A stretch of 64,000 bases of DNA from Cristatella mucedo (GCA_009760855.2 WPIO01000035.1:3311001-3375000); one strand, 5' to 3'; numbered from the stretch's first letter, positions 22,576 to 35,336 are shown. Made by a program: numbers and translations. Notes: a model not told the origin generated them from the letters alone.

Positions 22576-24377
22576 ATTATCACTATTACACCAAATCTGC
22601 CGCTAGCCGTCAAAGAAAGTTGCATGTGCGTCTGAGCGAGTAGTAAGCCCCCAGTTATTAGCCGTCAGTAGGTGCCTTTGAGTGCTACCATCGCCACGTT
22701 AGCCCTTATCGTTTGGAAACAATTCTAATGCAGCAGTATTGATTGAAAGAGAACGGACTATTTTTAACCTTAGCACTCACGCAAAGAAAAGACATGTAGA
22801 GCAGCATGTGATAGACCAATAGCCTCTCTGAGGAAGGGAACGAATCCAAACTGTCACTGTGTTTGCCTGTCGTATCATGTATAGCAGCGTCAACGTTCCG
22901 TATAAAGTAAGGTATTGTGGCACTTTCGGTACAATCAAGCCAAGCAGTAAGACATTAGAAGATAAAAAGCGAACTAAGGCTGCAGCAGATGAGAAACATG
23001 CAACGTCCATATTTTTTAATTACGAAGTCAAGAATAACTTTAGACTTGTGTTTTCTCAAAGAATGTCTTACCCAAAATTTTCTCCGTTTCAGTAGGATCG
23101 AACGCTCGACCGAGTGTTAGTGCCTCTGACTGTATGCTATACAAATTCATCGATAACCGGTTATCACTACTCAATCACATAGAAATATTGCGCACACTTA
23201 CCATGACTGGACTGACCAGGTGGTTTAAAGCCAATAGCCACTTGTCTGGTGACCCAAGATAGGTTATTTCCTAAATCTCCCCAACAGCACACATACCTGG
23301 AGCTTCAATGGTACCTCAGAGCAAAGTAAATAATATCAGTGACATCAGAAATTGACTATGTAGTTTTATTGCGACCCCAATTTTTAATATCACTTATATC
23401 GCTGTCTCCAAGCTCGGGACTGTATAGGGTGGCATTTGAAGACAATTTAAACACCTTGCTACCACCTATATTTTTAAAGTTACCGATGATTAACTTGCAT
23501 AAAGTTTAGTAATAGCTTAAAGTCTGCAATACAACGTAGAGTGTTGCCCATATCTAAGAGCCACTCAATTAGAGCTCGAATCAAAACTGGCGGTATCGAC
23601 CTCGGCTAAAGAAGGAATTATCCAGTGTAAATTATATATGCACACGTACGAGATCCATGCAAAAAGTTCCGATCCAAACAAGTAATCGAAGAATGGGCCC
23701 AGAAAGGTTCTTACGCACATACAATAAATAGAAAAAACACGAGAGATACTCAATTAGGGGTCCCGTCATAACGTAGTCATCAAAATTTGTCTATAGAAAA
23801 CATCACCCACGAATTGTAATGCAAAATTACACTAGAGGAGCTAAACACGGATCGGATCATTACTCAATCGTACCACTAAGGACAAAGCAGTATCCCCACG
23901 ACTGGTGCACTGATGGGAGCCACTTAAGCCGAGCTCTGATGACAACTGAGCCATCCGATATCGAACGGAGTAACAGGCCCGTGCATAAGGTACCGACCCG
24001 AGCATGTTGAAAGCCAATGCAATAGCTCCACAAACCGTAGAAATGAGCTATTTCATTGAGGATACGAGTCAGTACCGCATTACCCTAGTGCTGGCCAACA
24101 AGTTCTCCAGGCGCTAATCGTAAAGGTCGATTTACAGCCTCATAAATCATCATTACTAATTGGTATCTCTAATTTATAGCCGTGGTCAACAACTTGGTCG
24201 GGCCGGAACGTATAGTCTCTCAACTGAGTGCCACGGCAAACCACTGAGCCTGTAAACCCATCAAAACTAGACGCCAAATCAAGCTCACCATCTTAATCCG
24301 GTTGAATATATGTATGCATGCATGCATATATATGTGTATGTATTTCCGAAAGTAATTCCACTAAGCCCTAAAGATTA
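22576..24377. other. Unassigned, AT-rich
   Basis: About 1.8 kb with no recognisable element or gene. Short frames at 22777-23095 and 23565-24010 lack motifs. A '(GCAT)n'-like stretch lies near 24305-24345. Confidence 0.4.
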
Positions 24378-24745
24378 ATTGGTACGCAGGAGATTTTTAA
24401 AATTCATTCTAAAACGGCTTTCAGTTCGCCGAAGTGGCTTTCAATGCGCATGCAGTAGCCAATATTTTCAATCTCATTCAGTAAAGAAGGAATGAGAAAA
24501 ATAGCCGAGTCAGGAGGGTAGTCGAAGAAGTGAGTAGCATGGAAGTAGCAGCTCAGAACGGCTGAAAAATATGTGCCACGCTTCAAAGGAGGCCTCAGTG
24601 AGATTAAAACAGCAAGTTGAACGGTGACTCGAGCGTGCTAAGAGTTGGCGATCGTGAATGAGGTGTAGAGGAAGTGCAGTGGCCAAAATCGGATCACTAA
24701 AATCCAAATAAGTAATGTGAGCCTCGAAGAATGCATCTCTTTAAG
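24378..24745 (-). mobile_element. L2-B LINE 3' fragment, diverged
   Basis: Reverse-oriented L2-B. A decayed version of the family tail is visible ('cgcaggaga', 'gtggctttcaatgcgcat', 'gtagtcgaagaagtgagtag', 'catggaagtagcagctcag'). It is considerably more diverged than the copies at 46-48 kb and has no coding capacity. Confidence 0.7.
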
Positions 24746-25572
24746 CACCAAGACGATGCATTCGTCCAGATCTTATAATCGCGCTTGACAAAAAGGCCAA
24801 ACAATATATTGCTAATATCTTTTTAAGGTTATCTTTTACAGCTATCATATCAATTGCAGGACTGCGAGCATTTGCCACTAGGACATCCATCATGAAGAAT
24901 CATTTTAATATACTTCAAATTGGCAAGTTGTTGTTGAGCTTCCAAAAATTTTCTTACCTTTCCGGACAGTGGGTTCTGCAAAGATATATACTTGCTTCAC
25001 AAGAACCCACGTTAACTATCCTATTACTAACCGAATTTAGCTGGCGTGCTTCAGAGAACGGATTTTGAGAACAGCCTTCGACGTCCCTACGATCATCCAC
25101 GGACAATTCATACAGAATAATATTTAAGCCTGTTAGCATGAATTACGGAAGGACTACACTGGAACATGTTGAAACAAATACCTTTAATCAATGTTGGGGT
25201 TTCTTGTAAGCAGGAACAGTCAGTTGATGAATCGTGCATTGATGAAAGGACCTCTGGAAGAGGATCGTCAGGGATGAAAAGTCAATAGATAAATCGTCCT
25301 AGGACCTGGTTTTCATGAAACATACAAGGCACCGGAATCGTGCGTGCGCATGTACAAACAAATAGCCATCCGAAAAATACGGAACAACTAAAAAACGCGA
25401 CACAATTAGTACCATGGCACATCAATTGCTTATAAAGGAATGTCAAATATGTGACCAAAGACGATATCGTCACTGGCAATTCACGAAACTTACGTAAATG
25501 AAAATGTCACCCAATCATTCGTCTTTTCAGCAATCACTTACTCAGTCATGCATCTTGGTGCGATCCTGCTTC
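24746..25572. other. Unassigned
   Basis: No gene or element recognised. It could contain the 3' flank of the gypsy element at 26.2-29.7 kb, but I could not find a pair of long terminal repeats. Confidence 0.35.
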
Positions 25573-25748
25573 TGAGCCATTATAGCCCACTAAGTAAAGT
25601 GGCTGCTTTTTACGATCTCAGTTCCAAAGCATGGGTTCAAATCCAACGGTGGGCGATACTTTATTCCCGCTACAAGTGGTGTTAATTGACTTTGAGGCTC
25701 TTCTGAAGTTCTACAAAATGCTGCAGTTAAATCAGCTAGTATTTATGT
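25573..25748 (+). mobile_element. SINE-1 copy, near full length
   Basis: Forward SINE-1 including the tRNA-like head. Diverged A-box region 'tagcccactaagtaaagtgg' and B-box 'gggttcaaatcc' are present. The body follows ('ggtgggcgatactttatt', 'ctacaagtggtg', 'gaggctcttctgaagttcta'), then 'aatcagctagtattta'. Many substitutions relative to the 37.3-kb copy indicate an old insertion. Confidence 0.85.
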
Positions 25749-26179
25749 GCTGATCAAAGCCGGGCAGCTTCAATATACCTCACCTGCTGGGTATAATTTC
25801 ATACCATGCTGTAGAACTGACCAGCAACGATTTTATCAGAGCTGTCAGTTGGCGTTGGCATCATCGCTGTCATTAGAGCTGTATACACGGTTGCCTTACA
25901 CAGCACTGGTCCAAGTGAAACGAACAGTCCCATTGATAAGCCACAAGTGATTAGCACATACAATTTTAGTATTTGCATGGGGTGTAGTATGAATGCGGAA
26001 GCTTGCTTCTGAAATCAATTTTCAATAGCATATAAGCCTATCCGATAACTCAAAAGCTCTGTTTAGAGTCCATTCTTTCTCTGGAGCATTGAAATGCGTA
26101 ACCCTAGCACCTGGTTGCAGTGCAACCACATCGTTCGTGGCTTCATGCATAGTTTAATCCATAAATGCTAAATTTAATC
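25749..26179. other. Unassigned
   Basis: No recognisable gene. It may include the 3' part of the minus-strand gypsy element beyond integrase. Confidence 0.35.
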
Positions 26180-27821
26180 AGCTCGCTGCTTTGCTTTATT
26201 TAAGCTAAAGAGAATGTTAAATTTTCTCTAAACCGATCACATATGTCTGGAAGCCAATCTTGCAACTCTCGGACATACTCTGGAAAACTATTCACTACTT
26301 CTCATTAGGCGACACTCCCGTCAAAAGATCTATCATAACCTTAATTTCCCCACCCTGCATCATTCTGGAAGAAGTATACGCCGTAGGCGCATACACAGCT
26401 GAACTGTGTGCCCTCAGCAAAGGCGGAAAAGTCCTCCCCATTTTAACCCGCATTTTGCCTCACGATTCTGCAATACCCTGCACCAGCCTGATATGATGTC
26501 GTTCTACCATGCCATCTGAATAGGGATTTAGGAGCAATTGTCATCGTTTTCGTTGTACACAATAGCTTGCTGCACTCGAAAGAAATCAGCTGATTCAAAG
26601 TAGCTGCCCTAATAAGAACTTAATTCGCCATGCATGCCAAAATGCTTGAACAATTGCACATAACAATAATGCTGCTAATGGCCTTCTGGTTTGGAATCGT
26701 GTAGGCTTCCGGTCACCAAGAAAAGTAATTCATTAGGACTAGAATGCACTTGTTACTATGCTTAGTGGTAATCAGAGGGCTATTTCTCGTTCAGTCACAG
26801 TGCCCTACTGATAAAGTGTCTACTTGAGAGCGACCCTTAGCCTTTTCTTGGTATAACTTACCCGGGAAGATTCCTACCACTCTTCTAGGTCCAAGACATG
26901 TTAACCCGATAGAGCCGCTGCCTTAAATGAGTCCACGCCTCTTTAACCCCAACGTGTTCACCAACAGGATTATATTTCTCTTCTGTCATAACTAAAGGCT
27001 AGCCTTCCGAGGTAAAGCAGTTAACCAAGTTAACCACGATCAAGCGATTTAGCGATACTCGAATCGGCTGAAGTAAACCCAGATGAAGTCTAGGCAAGCC
27101 CCATTGTTACCTGTCACGCCTAGTTGCTTGGCTAGGGGAGAGGCCTTCTCTCAGCCAAAAGTACAGCCGGTATTCTTATATTCGCTGGATCGGGCACGGC
27201 TGGTTTCTGTCTTCCTCCTGCTTATGCGAAATACCGACAAATGCCTGAGCCTCATCTTCTGCCCTACTCTTACAGTGATACCTCGATCTATTTTCTCACT
27301 GTCACCATGTATGCCTCAGCAGGGGTAAGATTCGGCGGTCGGCATTCGCGCGGTGGGTCTAGTCAGTTCTAGCTCTAGGCTGCATGCTGTATTTATATTG
27401 CTCCAACTTTTTGACCCTCCTTGCGAGTTGCTCCTCCGAGCCTTTGAGTGTGAGAAGCCAAATTCTCAGCTGTTGATCGAAAAGCGAGCCACATGCAGAG
27501 GTGTGTGCGGAAATAGCCGGAATTGTATACGATGGCTAATTGCTCCTTCCCTGTCGCACAGTAATATCTTTTTGGACCGGTAAGAAATTTATTGAAATAA
27601 GCCTTTGCTTACTGTGGCCTATCTTTAACTCAGGAGAGCCTATCACCAATCCTGTGAGTACAGCGTCTCATTTTAGGATAGACGAAACACACGGATTCCA
27701 AAAAACTTAGAACAGGCGGAGTCGCTAACACTTATTTTAGGCGTTTGTATGCTGCGTCGGAAACTGCCGAACACTCAAACTTTACACAATTATCTGTAGT
27801 TAATATAGGGGACAGCCATGG

Positions 27822-28345
27822 AATATAATAATAATAATGCACTTGATAAAGCGCCCTCAGAGAACTTAATCTCTCTCTAGGCGCTTTACATTTGCTGTAA
27901 AGTGAAATGCAATGGAATGGTAAGTAAAATCAAGCTTGAAAAACAAACGAAATGATTAATATGGTTAGGGGTGACATGCACACGGTCAGCATGCAAATGT
28001 GGTTAGTGGCAGCATGCACAGTGTCAGCACGCATAAGCACATCAAGGACGAATCACAGGGACCCACTAAATGCTGTCCTAAATAGGTGTGTTTTAGGTTC
28101 CTTTTAAATGTGGTCACGTCAGGGGATGTTCTGACGCAGGTCGGAGGGAGTTCCAGGCTTTGGGAGCATATGAACTAAATGCACGGTCTCCAAAGGATTT
28201 AAGGTTTGTATGAGGTATTTCTAGACTGTTTCATTCCGAAAAGCGGGTGGTACGATGCTTGGCCTGATGGGGTAGTATATCTGACAGATAGGCTGGAGCC
28301 ATAGAATTAAGTGACCAATCAATTCAGAAAAGTCAGTTATGGGTA
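27822..28345 (-). mobile_element. L2-A LINE inserted in gypsy pol
   Basis: Reverse L2-A starting with (AAT)n and a near-consensus 3' UTR. The last ~60 codons of the polyprotein follow; on the plus strand these appear as 'cacggtctccaaaggattt' and 'gcctgatggggtagtatat'. It is 5' truncated near 28345. Its position between the gypsy RT and RNase H regions shows that it inserted after the gypsy element. Confidence 0.9.
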
Positions 28346-28612
28346 CTTAAACCCTAGAAACTAGGCAGTTGACGTGCACCTCTTGAGCTATGGCAGTGAA
28401 AAGCAGCTGTTATTTTTATATTTACCACTACGGACTCATGCCAGTTGCACGGAATGCCCTAAGTGCCTCACTTCACTTTAAACAGGTGGCACTTATAAGA
28501 CTATTAACTTTGATCTAGCGATTCACAGCCAATCTAGTACTTCAGCTAACCTCTCTAGCCCCTGTTTCAAAGATTGACCACGATCTGTTACATCGTTCAC
28601 ACAAATCAGCAT

Positions 28613-28655
28613 CGTCTTTCAATGGAGATCCTTAGAAGGTCTCCATTGAAAGACG
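28613..28655. repeat. Perfect short inverted repeat within gypsy RT
   Basis: Two 16-bp perfect arms (28613-28628 and 28640-28655) flank an 11-nt loop. CCTT and AAGG inside the loop could extend the pairing. It is located in the decayed gypsy RT. Confidence 0.85.
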
Positions 28656-29730
28656 GCCAATAGCCACGAAAATGTCGCTAGATCATTGCAAAAACCGAAA
28701 GGCATCGCCGTAAAGTGCCAGAGCCCTTGCCCTTAAGAGAGAAAACCATTTGTGTGTTCTGAATTCCTCTACCATTTTCATTTGATGATCCTCAGATTCA
28801 AGATCAAGCTCTGAGAACCATGCAGCAGCCGAGAGCACATCCAGGGTATCAATAATCCATAAAAGCTGATAAACCATTCTTTCTTTACTCTATCAAAAAA
28901 AGCCGCAAAACTCACCTACCATCGAACTGCGACATCTTCCTTTTTAGTTAATACCAACGGTTGAGTTATCTGTAAGCAAAGTCTTGTTTCATATAGTCAT
29001 CTGTGACTTCACCGAGTTCTTCCATGTGTTTCTGATTCCTACGCCCATAAATCCTTACGAAAGGTGAAGTTATGTACTCATTCCACTCGATGAGCTGCCC
29101 GCCGAGTTCATATCGAATTAACACTGTGATTTTTCGCTAGAATGTTTCATTAGTTTCGGGTCTCGTCTCCTACACGAAATCCATGCAGGTCGTGCCCCTC
29201 TTACGTACAGGTTTTTTCGGTCTTGATAACCTAGATGAAAGTCCTAGCTTCGCCTAGGGTTCGCTGTTCTAATGCTACTCTCGACACAAGTTGTGGTCAC
29301 CAGACGAACAAAGATTTGTTTAATGCAAGAGTATCCTTCTCACCTCTGAGGATGAGTCTACTCTAAAGTGAGCGGAGCATCTCCTATACAGATCGCCGAG
29401 AAATTCTGCCAACTCATTACTATTTTCAAATGCAGCATCATCTGCACCACGTGCTTGCTTATATGTCCCTAGAACCAACCGCTGATTGGCATCCGCATCT
29501 CAACGGGGTTTACTTTATCAGACCACGGAGTAACCGATCTAAGTGCCACTGCCTCTCCTCCCGGGTTTTATGTAAGAGCCCTGCCGGACCCAGTTCTGGC
29601 GCAGTGTGCATCATTGTGTCAAAGCTAAGAGAATAGCCATAATCTAAGAGAATCGTTGGAGAGAGGACCAACATTTTAGGAGACTTGTTAGGTAATGAAG
29701 TTATTAATAGAAGGAAAACCAATCGGAGAC

Positions 29731-30317
29731 CAGTTAACCTGATGGATCACACGTCATTTAGAGCTATCCTTTAGAGATTTGGCTATTCCTTATCTTTTAT
29801 TCTTGAGCTATCCTCTAGACTTGTAGCACGAGAGAAGAAGCCACGATATCGCAGCAGCAAATAGAGCCATTACCATGGCACTGTAGTGTCTAGATGGTCG
29901 AGAAAGAGCCCAAGGAGCTAACACGATTCCCGAAATGAAGGGCATAGGCCGTAGCAACGCTAATCCACTTCGACATCATGGAAGATAAACTTTCATTGAA
30001 GAACGTGGTAAAACGGATCATTTTAGAAGGGACTGTGCTTGTCTCAATCCACAGCAAGGGATTAAATCAACTGTGTCCGTAAGATTAGAGGTTGACGTCG
30101 GCACACGGAAGATAACAGCGAGCGCATTAATCGCCGTTATCATTAGTGAAAACAACTGCGCGTCAGCTTCGAGGCCACGTTGATACGTTGTCGAGAATTA
30201 TTAAACGAAAGTGCCGAATAGTGGCTGGTACTGGTTCAGAGCTATCGTTTATTAAAGGTAACGCGAACGTGAGATAGTGTGTTTCTCGCACTTCCGTCAA
30301 AGGTCGCCTGCACAGCA
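29731..30317. other. Unassigned, possible gypsy 5' part
   Basis: By position, gag or protease of the minus-strand gypsy element could lie here, but I recognise no zinc knuckle or DSG motif. Confidence 0.3.
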
Positions 30318-30684
30318 CTCGAAATGTTGTGTTATGTTATGTATCTCCGTCAGTTACTCAACAAAGTCATAAAGACCATGTGGGTGTTACGCAGGAGAGT
30401 TTTGTATAGAGCACTCACAGCCTAAGCGGCTTTCGGTACGCATTCGGTTGCCAAAAGACTTCGTCTCACGCAACAAAGAGAAAGTGGGAAGCATAGCAGA
30501 GTCAGGAGAGCAGTTGAGGTAGTGAGTAGCATAGAAGTAGCAGCTCAGGACCGCTAAAAAGGATGTGCCATAGTCGGCAGCAGGAGAGTAGTTGTTGCAT
30601 AAGAATTGTGGAAGCGAGTTCCACAGTCTAGGACCTGCAGAGCTAAAGCTTCTGTCGCCAACTGTCTTTAAGCGGAGGAATGGG
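30318..30684 (-). mobile_element. L2-B LINE 3' end
   Basis: Reverse L2-B with its characteristic (ACAT)-like tail ('atgttgtgttatgttatgta'), then 'cataaagaccatgtgggtgt', 'cctaagcggctttcggtacg' and 'gcatagcagagtcaggagag'. The minus strand retains an open C-terminal frame with 'LKTVGDRSFSSAGPRLWNSL', the conserved end of L2/CR1 proteins. It is 5' truncated, and unrelated DNA follows. Confidence 0.9.
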
Positions 30685-30867
30685 ACCGGCGGCAATACCT
30701 GGTAGCTGAAAGATTAGCGAAAGCACGACGAATTGTCGGTGCATTGCAGACGACGATACGGCTATATGTGCTCTCCGGCAGACTCGCGAAAAGCTTCTCA
30801 CAGCTGCTCGCGTTCTCAGTGCTGCGGTTCACCAGACGGTCTAGACCGCTGCTCCTCTGGCCCACTC
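30685..30867. other. Insert between two L2-B pieces
   Basis: About 180 bp unrelated to L2-B separates two reverse-oriented L2-B fragments. Origin unknown. Confidence 0.4.
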
Positions 30868-31440
30868 GAAGCCTTTGGTATGCATACGGCAGCTAATGGA
30901 CTTCGTCGCACGAAAGAAAGAGGAAGTTAGAAGTCCGGAGAGAGGTCAATAAAATTAAGTAGCGCAGAGGTAGCAGCTCGGGAAGGCTTGAAAGACCGGG
31001 TGACGGTCGACAGCAGGAAAGTAGATTTCGTTCGCCTAAGAAATGTGCGTGCAAGTACCGCAGCTTAGCAGCAGCTGCATTACAAAAGCTTCGGTGGCAA
31101 ACGGTCCTTAGGCTTGGGAATGGAATAGCTAATTTATTGTCAACTGATGACCCGAGGACATGAGGAGGCTGAGACTGGTGAAACAGATCAGCTAGGTATG
31201 AAAGAACCAAGCCATGGCGGGCCTTGTGGGTAAGAAAAATAATTTCGCACTGCATCTGTTAGTCGACCGGAAGCTATGTTAGCTCCTCCAGCAAAGGAGA
31301 CACGGCTGAACCTCAGAGATTTCTGACAAAACTTGCAACCATATTCATAATGGACTGCAAAGACTCAATTGCGTTTTGGATATCCCAGCCAGAATGGAAT
31401 TCTAATAATCCAGCCTAGACAGAAATAGAAAGCTAATGCT
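30868..31440 (-). mobile_element. L2-B LINE fragment
   Basis: Second reverse L2-B piece, missing its terminal tail. The 'gtctttaag', 'cagctaatttattgtc', 'aagccatggcgggccttgtg', 'agcaaaggagacacg' and 'cagacagaa' blocks run in family order. It is more diverged than its neighbour at 30318-30684, so this is a separate insertion and not a simple tandem copy. Confidence 0.8.
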
Positions 31441-31789
31441 TCTTATACCAGCCAAATCCTAAGTCGTACGTGAGTGTGGTTAAATAAATAGTGATGAGGT
31501 CCACGCTTGCAAGCTTCGGCTTGTCGCAACTATTTTATTAGCGGTTCTCAGCTTAGATTTACGGGTCAAGTTCGTAGATTGTAATCTCACTAGCCATGGG
31601 CAAAGCGAGTGTAACTCAAAATTTGAACTTTGCTTTAACCTCTTTCTATAATCTACTAGGAATAATTTAGTGCCTTGCTTTCCTCCGCCAGCGAGCAGCG
31701 TTGCAGCAACCAAGGAACAGGCGCTTTTTCATACGTAGCCGCCCATCCATAGAAGCGCGTACTAGGTCGCGTATGCCTTACATAAATTA
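31441..31789. other. Unassigned
   Basis: Nothing recognisable between L2-B and L2-A. Confidence 0.4.
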
Positions 31790-32635
31790 TCGTTGAAGCT
31801 CAATGCTCAAAATTGGCTCTGCCAAAATATCTCCTCTTGCATCTGCACGGTATCTAGTCATCCTGTTCCAAAGTGACCTTCCACTGGATGACCACGTCAG
31901 CTCTACAGTCAAGTCTGCCTGGTTTCAGCTACGCAAAATTTTCAATTCGGACTTGGTTAGACAGGGATACTATATCCACGTTGATCTATGCATTTGTGAC
32001 ATCTCGTCTCGACTTAAGTAACGCAGTGATAGCTAGTTTACCGGCCTGTGCAATCAGGCGCTTACAGTTGGTGCACAGCTCTGTAGCTAAGCTTGCCTGT
32101 CATGAGCGTCGCAGTTGCCACATGAAACCTCTTCTCGCCGAAGAGCACTGGCTACCAATCAAGCAGAGTGTCGATTTCAAGGTCCTGTCACTCACTTTTA
32201 CGTCCTTTCGTTCTTTGGCTCCAGCATACCTATTGGAACTACTTCCCCATTAGGCTAAGCATCGTAACATCTGCTTCTGACTCACAGCATTTAGCTATAC
32301 CTCGTGCGAACCTCAAATTCTTTGAAGACCGTGCGTAACTTTCGTACGTTCCCAAAGCCTGGAGCTCACTTCCGAATGACGTCACGACATGCTCTGACTT
32401 GACGGCATTTACGAGGAAGCTAAAAACGAGCGTTTCTCACAAAATTTATTAGTTTCCTGCGATGTGTCATTTATGTGATTGTTCGTGCTTAAACTGTGCA
32501 CGTCACCTCTAACCATACTATACCTGCTGACATTGTCCATGTTACCACTGACTATTTGATCGTGCATAGTTTGCAGCATACTTAAAGAGCCTAAAGATTC
32601 TCTAATGGCGCTTGACAAATGTATGAATTTCATTA
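31790..32635 (+). mobile_element. L2-A LINE C-terminal part and 3' UTR
   Basis: Forward L2-A lacking RT. It starts around 'LKIGSAKISPLASA' (near 31.80 kb) and continues with 'DLPLDDHVSSTVKSAWFQL', 'FVTSRLDLSNAVIASLPAC' and 'WLPIKQSVDFKVLSLTF'. A decayed 'NLKFFEDRA' region and the 3' UTR follow, to a reduced tail near 32630. A stretch of about 125 codons is still open (31873-32253), but the copy is 5' truncated and cannot be functional. Confidence 0.9.
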
Positions 32636-33369
32636 GCATTGCAATCGCAGGGCATTGCAGTAGGGCGTATAACGGTAACGGTAACGGTAACTGGTACAGA
32701 ATCTCGCGAAAGCTTGGCATGCTAAGCACAACGGAAAAGGCAAACTCGGCGGAGTGAGGGAAAACTAAGTGGAACGGATGCGCCTTCAGCTTGGACACAC
32801 GAGACGCAACGTCCTTACGGAGATTTCCAGACTTTCCACGAGTTCATGACAAGCTACCGAACATTTCAATGTCTTTTAGCGCGAGGAACTGTGGTATTGC
32901 TTAGGAGCGGTTTGTTCGAGTGCACACTGCTAGTGTTTTGCTAGTTAGGCCGATGAAAGTAAACTAAGTTACTTGCAGGCCAAACGGAGGATTTAATGAT
33001 CAATTTGAGGCTCACAGGGGCCATGGGATCTCCCTAAGAGAAACCGCAAGACTCTGTTGTAGTAGCGTTACAGTAAAAACGGGTCTACGACATTGAAACG
33101 CAGCAATCAACGTAGTTGGAACAACCCAGAAGTCATCAGTCTTAAGGATGACAATCTGGCAAGGCTCACCGTACCGTCGTTGCTAATAATAAATACACAA
33201 AACTAGGTAACGGGTAGATGACAGTACAGCCATTTCTCTAACGGCATAGAAGCAGTTGCTGATTTCATCTACTTGCAGCTTCATCTACTTTCTGAAAAGA
33301 ATTGCTCGCGGCAGGACTCGCACCATGGATCGTGGTATGCCAGCATCTGATCGCCGGTCAATACGAAAA
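32636..33369. other. Unassigned
   Basis: No gene recognised. A short run of the hexamer GTAACG (about three units) lies near 32675-32695. Confidence 0.4.
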
Positions 33370-33525
33370 CAATAAAATAAAAAATAAACTCTAGCTGATT
33401 AAACAGCCTCTTTTTTCATTGCGACAGTATAGCCTTCACGGCTATTACCGCCGCTTGCAGTGGCCATAAAGATACGCCCACCGTAGGAATCGAACCCACC
33501 ATTCATCAAATTATCTTGCCTAAAA
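33370..33525 (-). mobile_element. SINE-1 copy
   Basis: Reverse SINE-1. An A-rich tail ('aataaaataaaaaataaa'), 'ctagctgattaaacagcctc', 'gccgcttgcagtggc' and the B-box complement 'ggaatcgaacc' are clear. The A-box end is missing or degenerate. Confidence 0.9.
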
Positions 33526-35265
33526 TATGTGTGGAAATAAACTATGGTCACATCCAAATTAAAACTGTGGCTTTATTCTATTGCAGTGTAGGATAGTAGT
33601 AGCGGAGTCCAAACTAAGTATCTGTCGATGAATGTGTGAAAATTTGAGGGATCCAGTTGCATAGGCAGATTAAAAAAAGATGCGGTCGAAGATTTCAAAA
33701 CGTTTTTGACGTCCCTAACTGGTAGCTGTCGGATAAAAAATTATTGACTATATCTCGAACAATAAGCGTGCACTTGAAAAATTGTTAACAAAGCACACAT
33801 ACTAACTACAAATTGCATCCTTATAGTTCTGCCCTCAGGTTTCTGCTTCCAATATAAAGTGATCCCTACCGATTGAAGCACGAAGCTAAAGCTCATCTAT
33901 ACGCACGGAATAGTGCTCCGTCGGTTTGGATTGTCCTTCGAGTGCTTAGGCGTTCCGGGATAGTGCATGCTATAACTAATCGGTTTACGTGCTTCCTTTA
34001 CAATAAAGAGGGATATAGCTCCCCTGCGGGTGCCATGCACACGTCTTTTTGTTTTTATTTACTAACGTTATCCTCGAAAATGCACGTGCGGCAGAGGTTT
34101 AGCCATTATCTCTGCCTGCATCGTTGAGCCGGAGAGCCATAGTTTCAGTCGGCACCTCGCAATGATAGCGAGCGTAACATGCTAATAATAATATCAGTGA
34201 TTTTATTTCTAATAACAAGTTCGCAGGCTGAGATGTTTAAGATACTCAATTCAAGTGAGTGACGAGGAAAAAAGTCCTAATTCCGAAGGAAAATATCGGA
34301 TACCTTTTGTAGGTGCGCCGAACTTATTTTCAACGCGAAAAGACGGTCGGGTGAAATCATTGGCAACATGCACAGAATCCTCCTCGTGGCTGCATAGACT
34401 GGCCGTAGCATTGACGTGACCTTAGCCTTACTTGAAAGGAGAAAACTCTTTCAATAAAAGATAGAAACCGTTTTCATTGTGTGATTAAACCTGAGACCTT
34501 TCCAAATGACTTTCGAGGACTGAATGCACAAGCTTAGGGCGAGCGGCCATTGAGAATTGAATTTGCTTGAAATTAACAAGTATTTCATTTGTTTGTGTGT
34601 TTTATCATTGGAAATAATTCTTATAAACCTTATTAAATTGGGAAAACGGGAAGTGCGGGGGAAGTTGAAGAGTTAGACCCCGATAGGACTCGCAAGGGTA
34701 CACTCACGTAAGGTTATCAACCTATTTAATTTTCAATGTGAGTCAGCGAATGAATCCGTCAATTAAACCCGAGTCACTGACCTCACTATTTTGCACACTT
34801 TGCAATATTTATAGCATTTCTCCAATTGTACAAATATCCTTAGTGCAGCTTCAAAACCGGCCAGGTAGCTTTGTCGTTTGCATATTAGCTATATCGTGCA
34901 CTTCCTTTGATGAAACTGAGCATACCGAGTTGTGTGTTTAATTATGAAGTTGCAATAATCCGTCTATTAATAAGCGCGCTATTTAGAATTATCCGTGAGT
35001 AGAACGGGTAAGACAAGGAGCTCCTGACCTAAAGAGTCATTCTTAGTGACGGTTTGCCGGTAGAAGAGTCATAACGGCCGAGCCTTTATGAAACTAATCG
35101 CTTATATAGTCTTTAATTGATAAAGTGCATTTCCCACAATATTTGCCGGAAGAACGCTGCAGATTAATTACATTTGAAGGATAAGTATGAATGCCGGCGG
35201 CTGAGGGGAGGGCACAGATGGTAATGGTGGACAGGCTTATTTTAGTTAGAGAGCACGGGTGATGA
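33526..35265. other. Unassigned, AT-rich
   Basis: About 1.7 kb without a recognisable gene or element. Short frames at 33873-34127 and 34738-34941 lack motifs. Confidence 0.4.
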
Positions 35266-35336
35266 CGTCAAGGACTAGAAAGAGATTGAGTTCTCCGAGG
35301 GCGCTTTATCAAGTGCATTAGTATTGATATTATTAA
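35266..35336 (+). mobile_element. L2-A LINE terminal fragment
   Basis: Only the last ~70 bp of L2-A or SINE-2: 'actagaaagagattgagttc', then 'tccgagggcgctttatcaag' and a degenerate (ATT)n tail. Because SINE-2 shares this end, the source family cannot be decided. Confidence 0.8.

Larger units (their letters stand above)
26180..29730 (-). mobile_element. Ty3/gypsy retrotransposon pol relic, split by a LINE
   Basis: Decayed LTR-retrotransposon pol on the minus strand in the Ty3/gypsy order RT, RNase H, integrase. RT: 'PLVLTKKEDVAVRW' near 28.95 kb, 'IDTLDVLSAAAWFSELDL' near 28.83 kb and 'LICVNDV' (degenerate YxDD) with 'QGLERLAEVLDWL' near 28.57 kb. RNase H: 'YYCATGKEQLAIV' near 27.55 kb and 'KLEQYKYSMQPRA' near 27.40 kb. 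Integrase: 'HVGVKEAWTHLRQRLYRVNM' (zinc-domain end) near 26.95 kb, 'NKCILVLMNYFSW' and 'IPNQKAISSI' near 26.72 kb, and 'PYSDGMVERHHIRLVQ' near 26.5 kb with the catalytic Glu retained. Frames are broken repeatedly. An L2-A copy (27822-28345) sits between RT and RNase H. Gag, protease and LTRs were not found. Confidence 0.85.
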
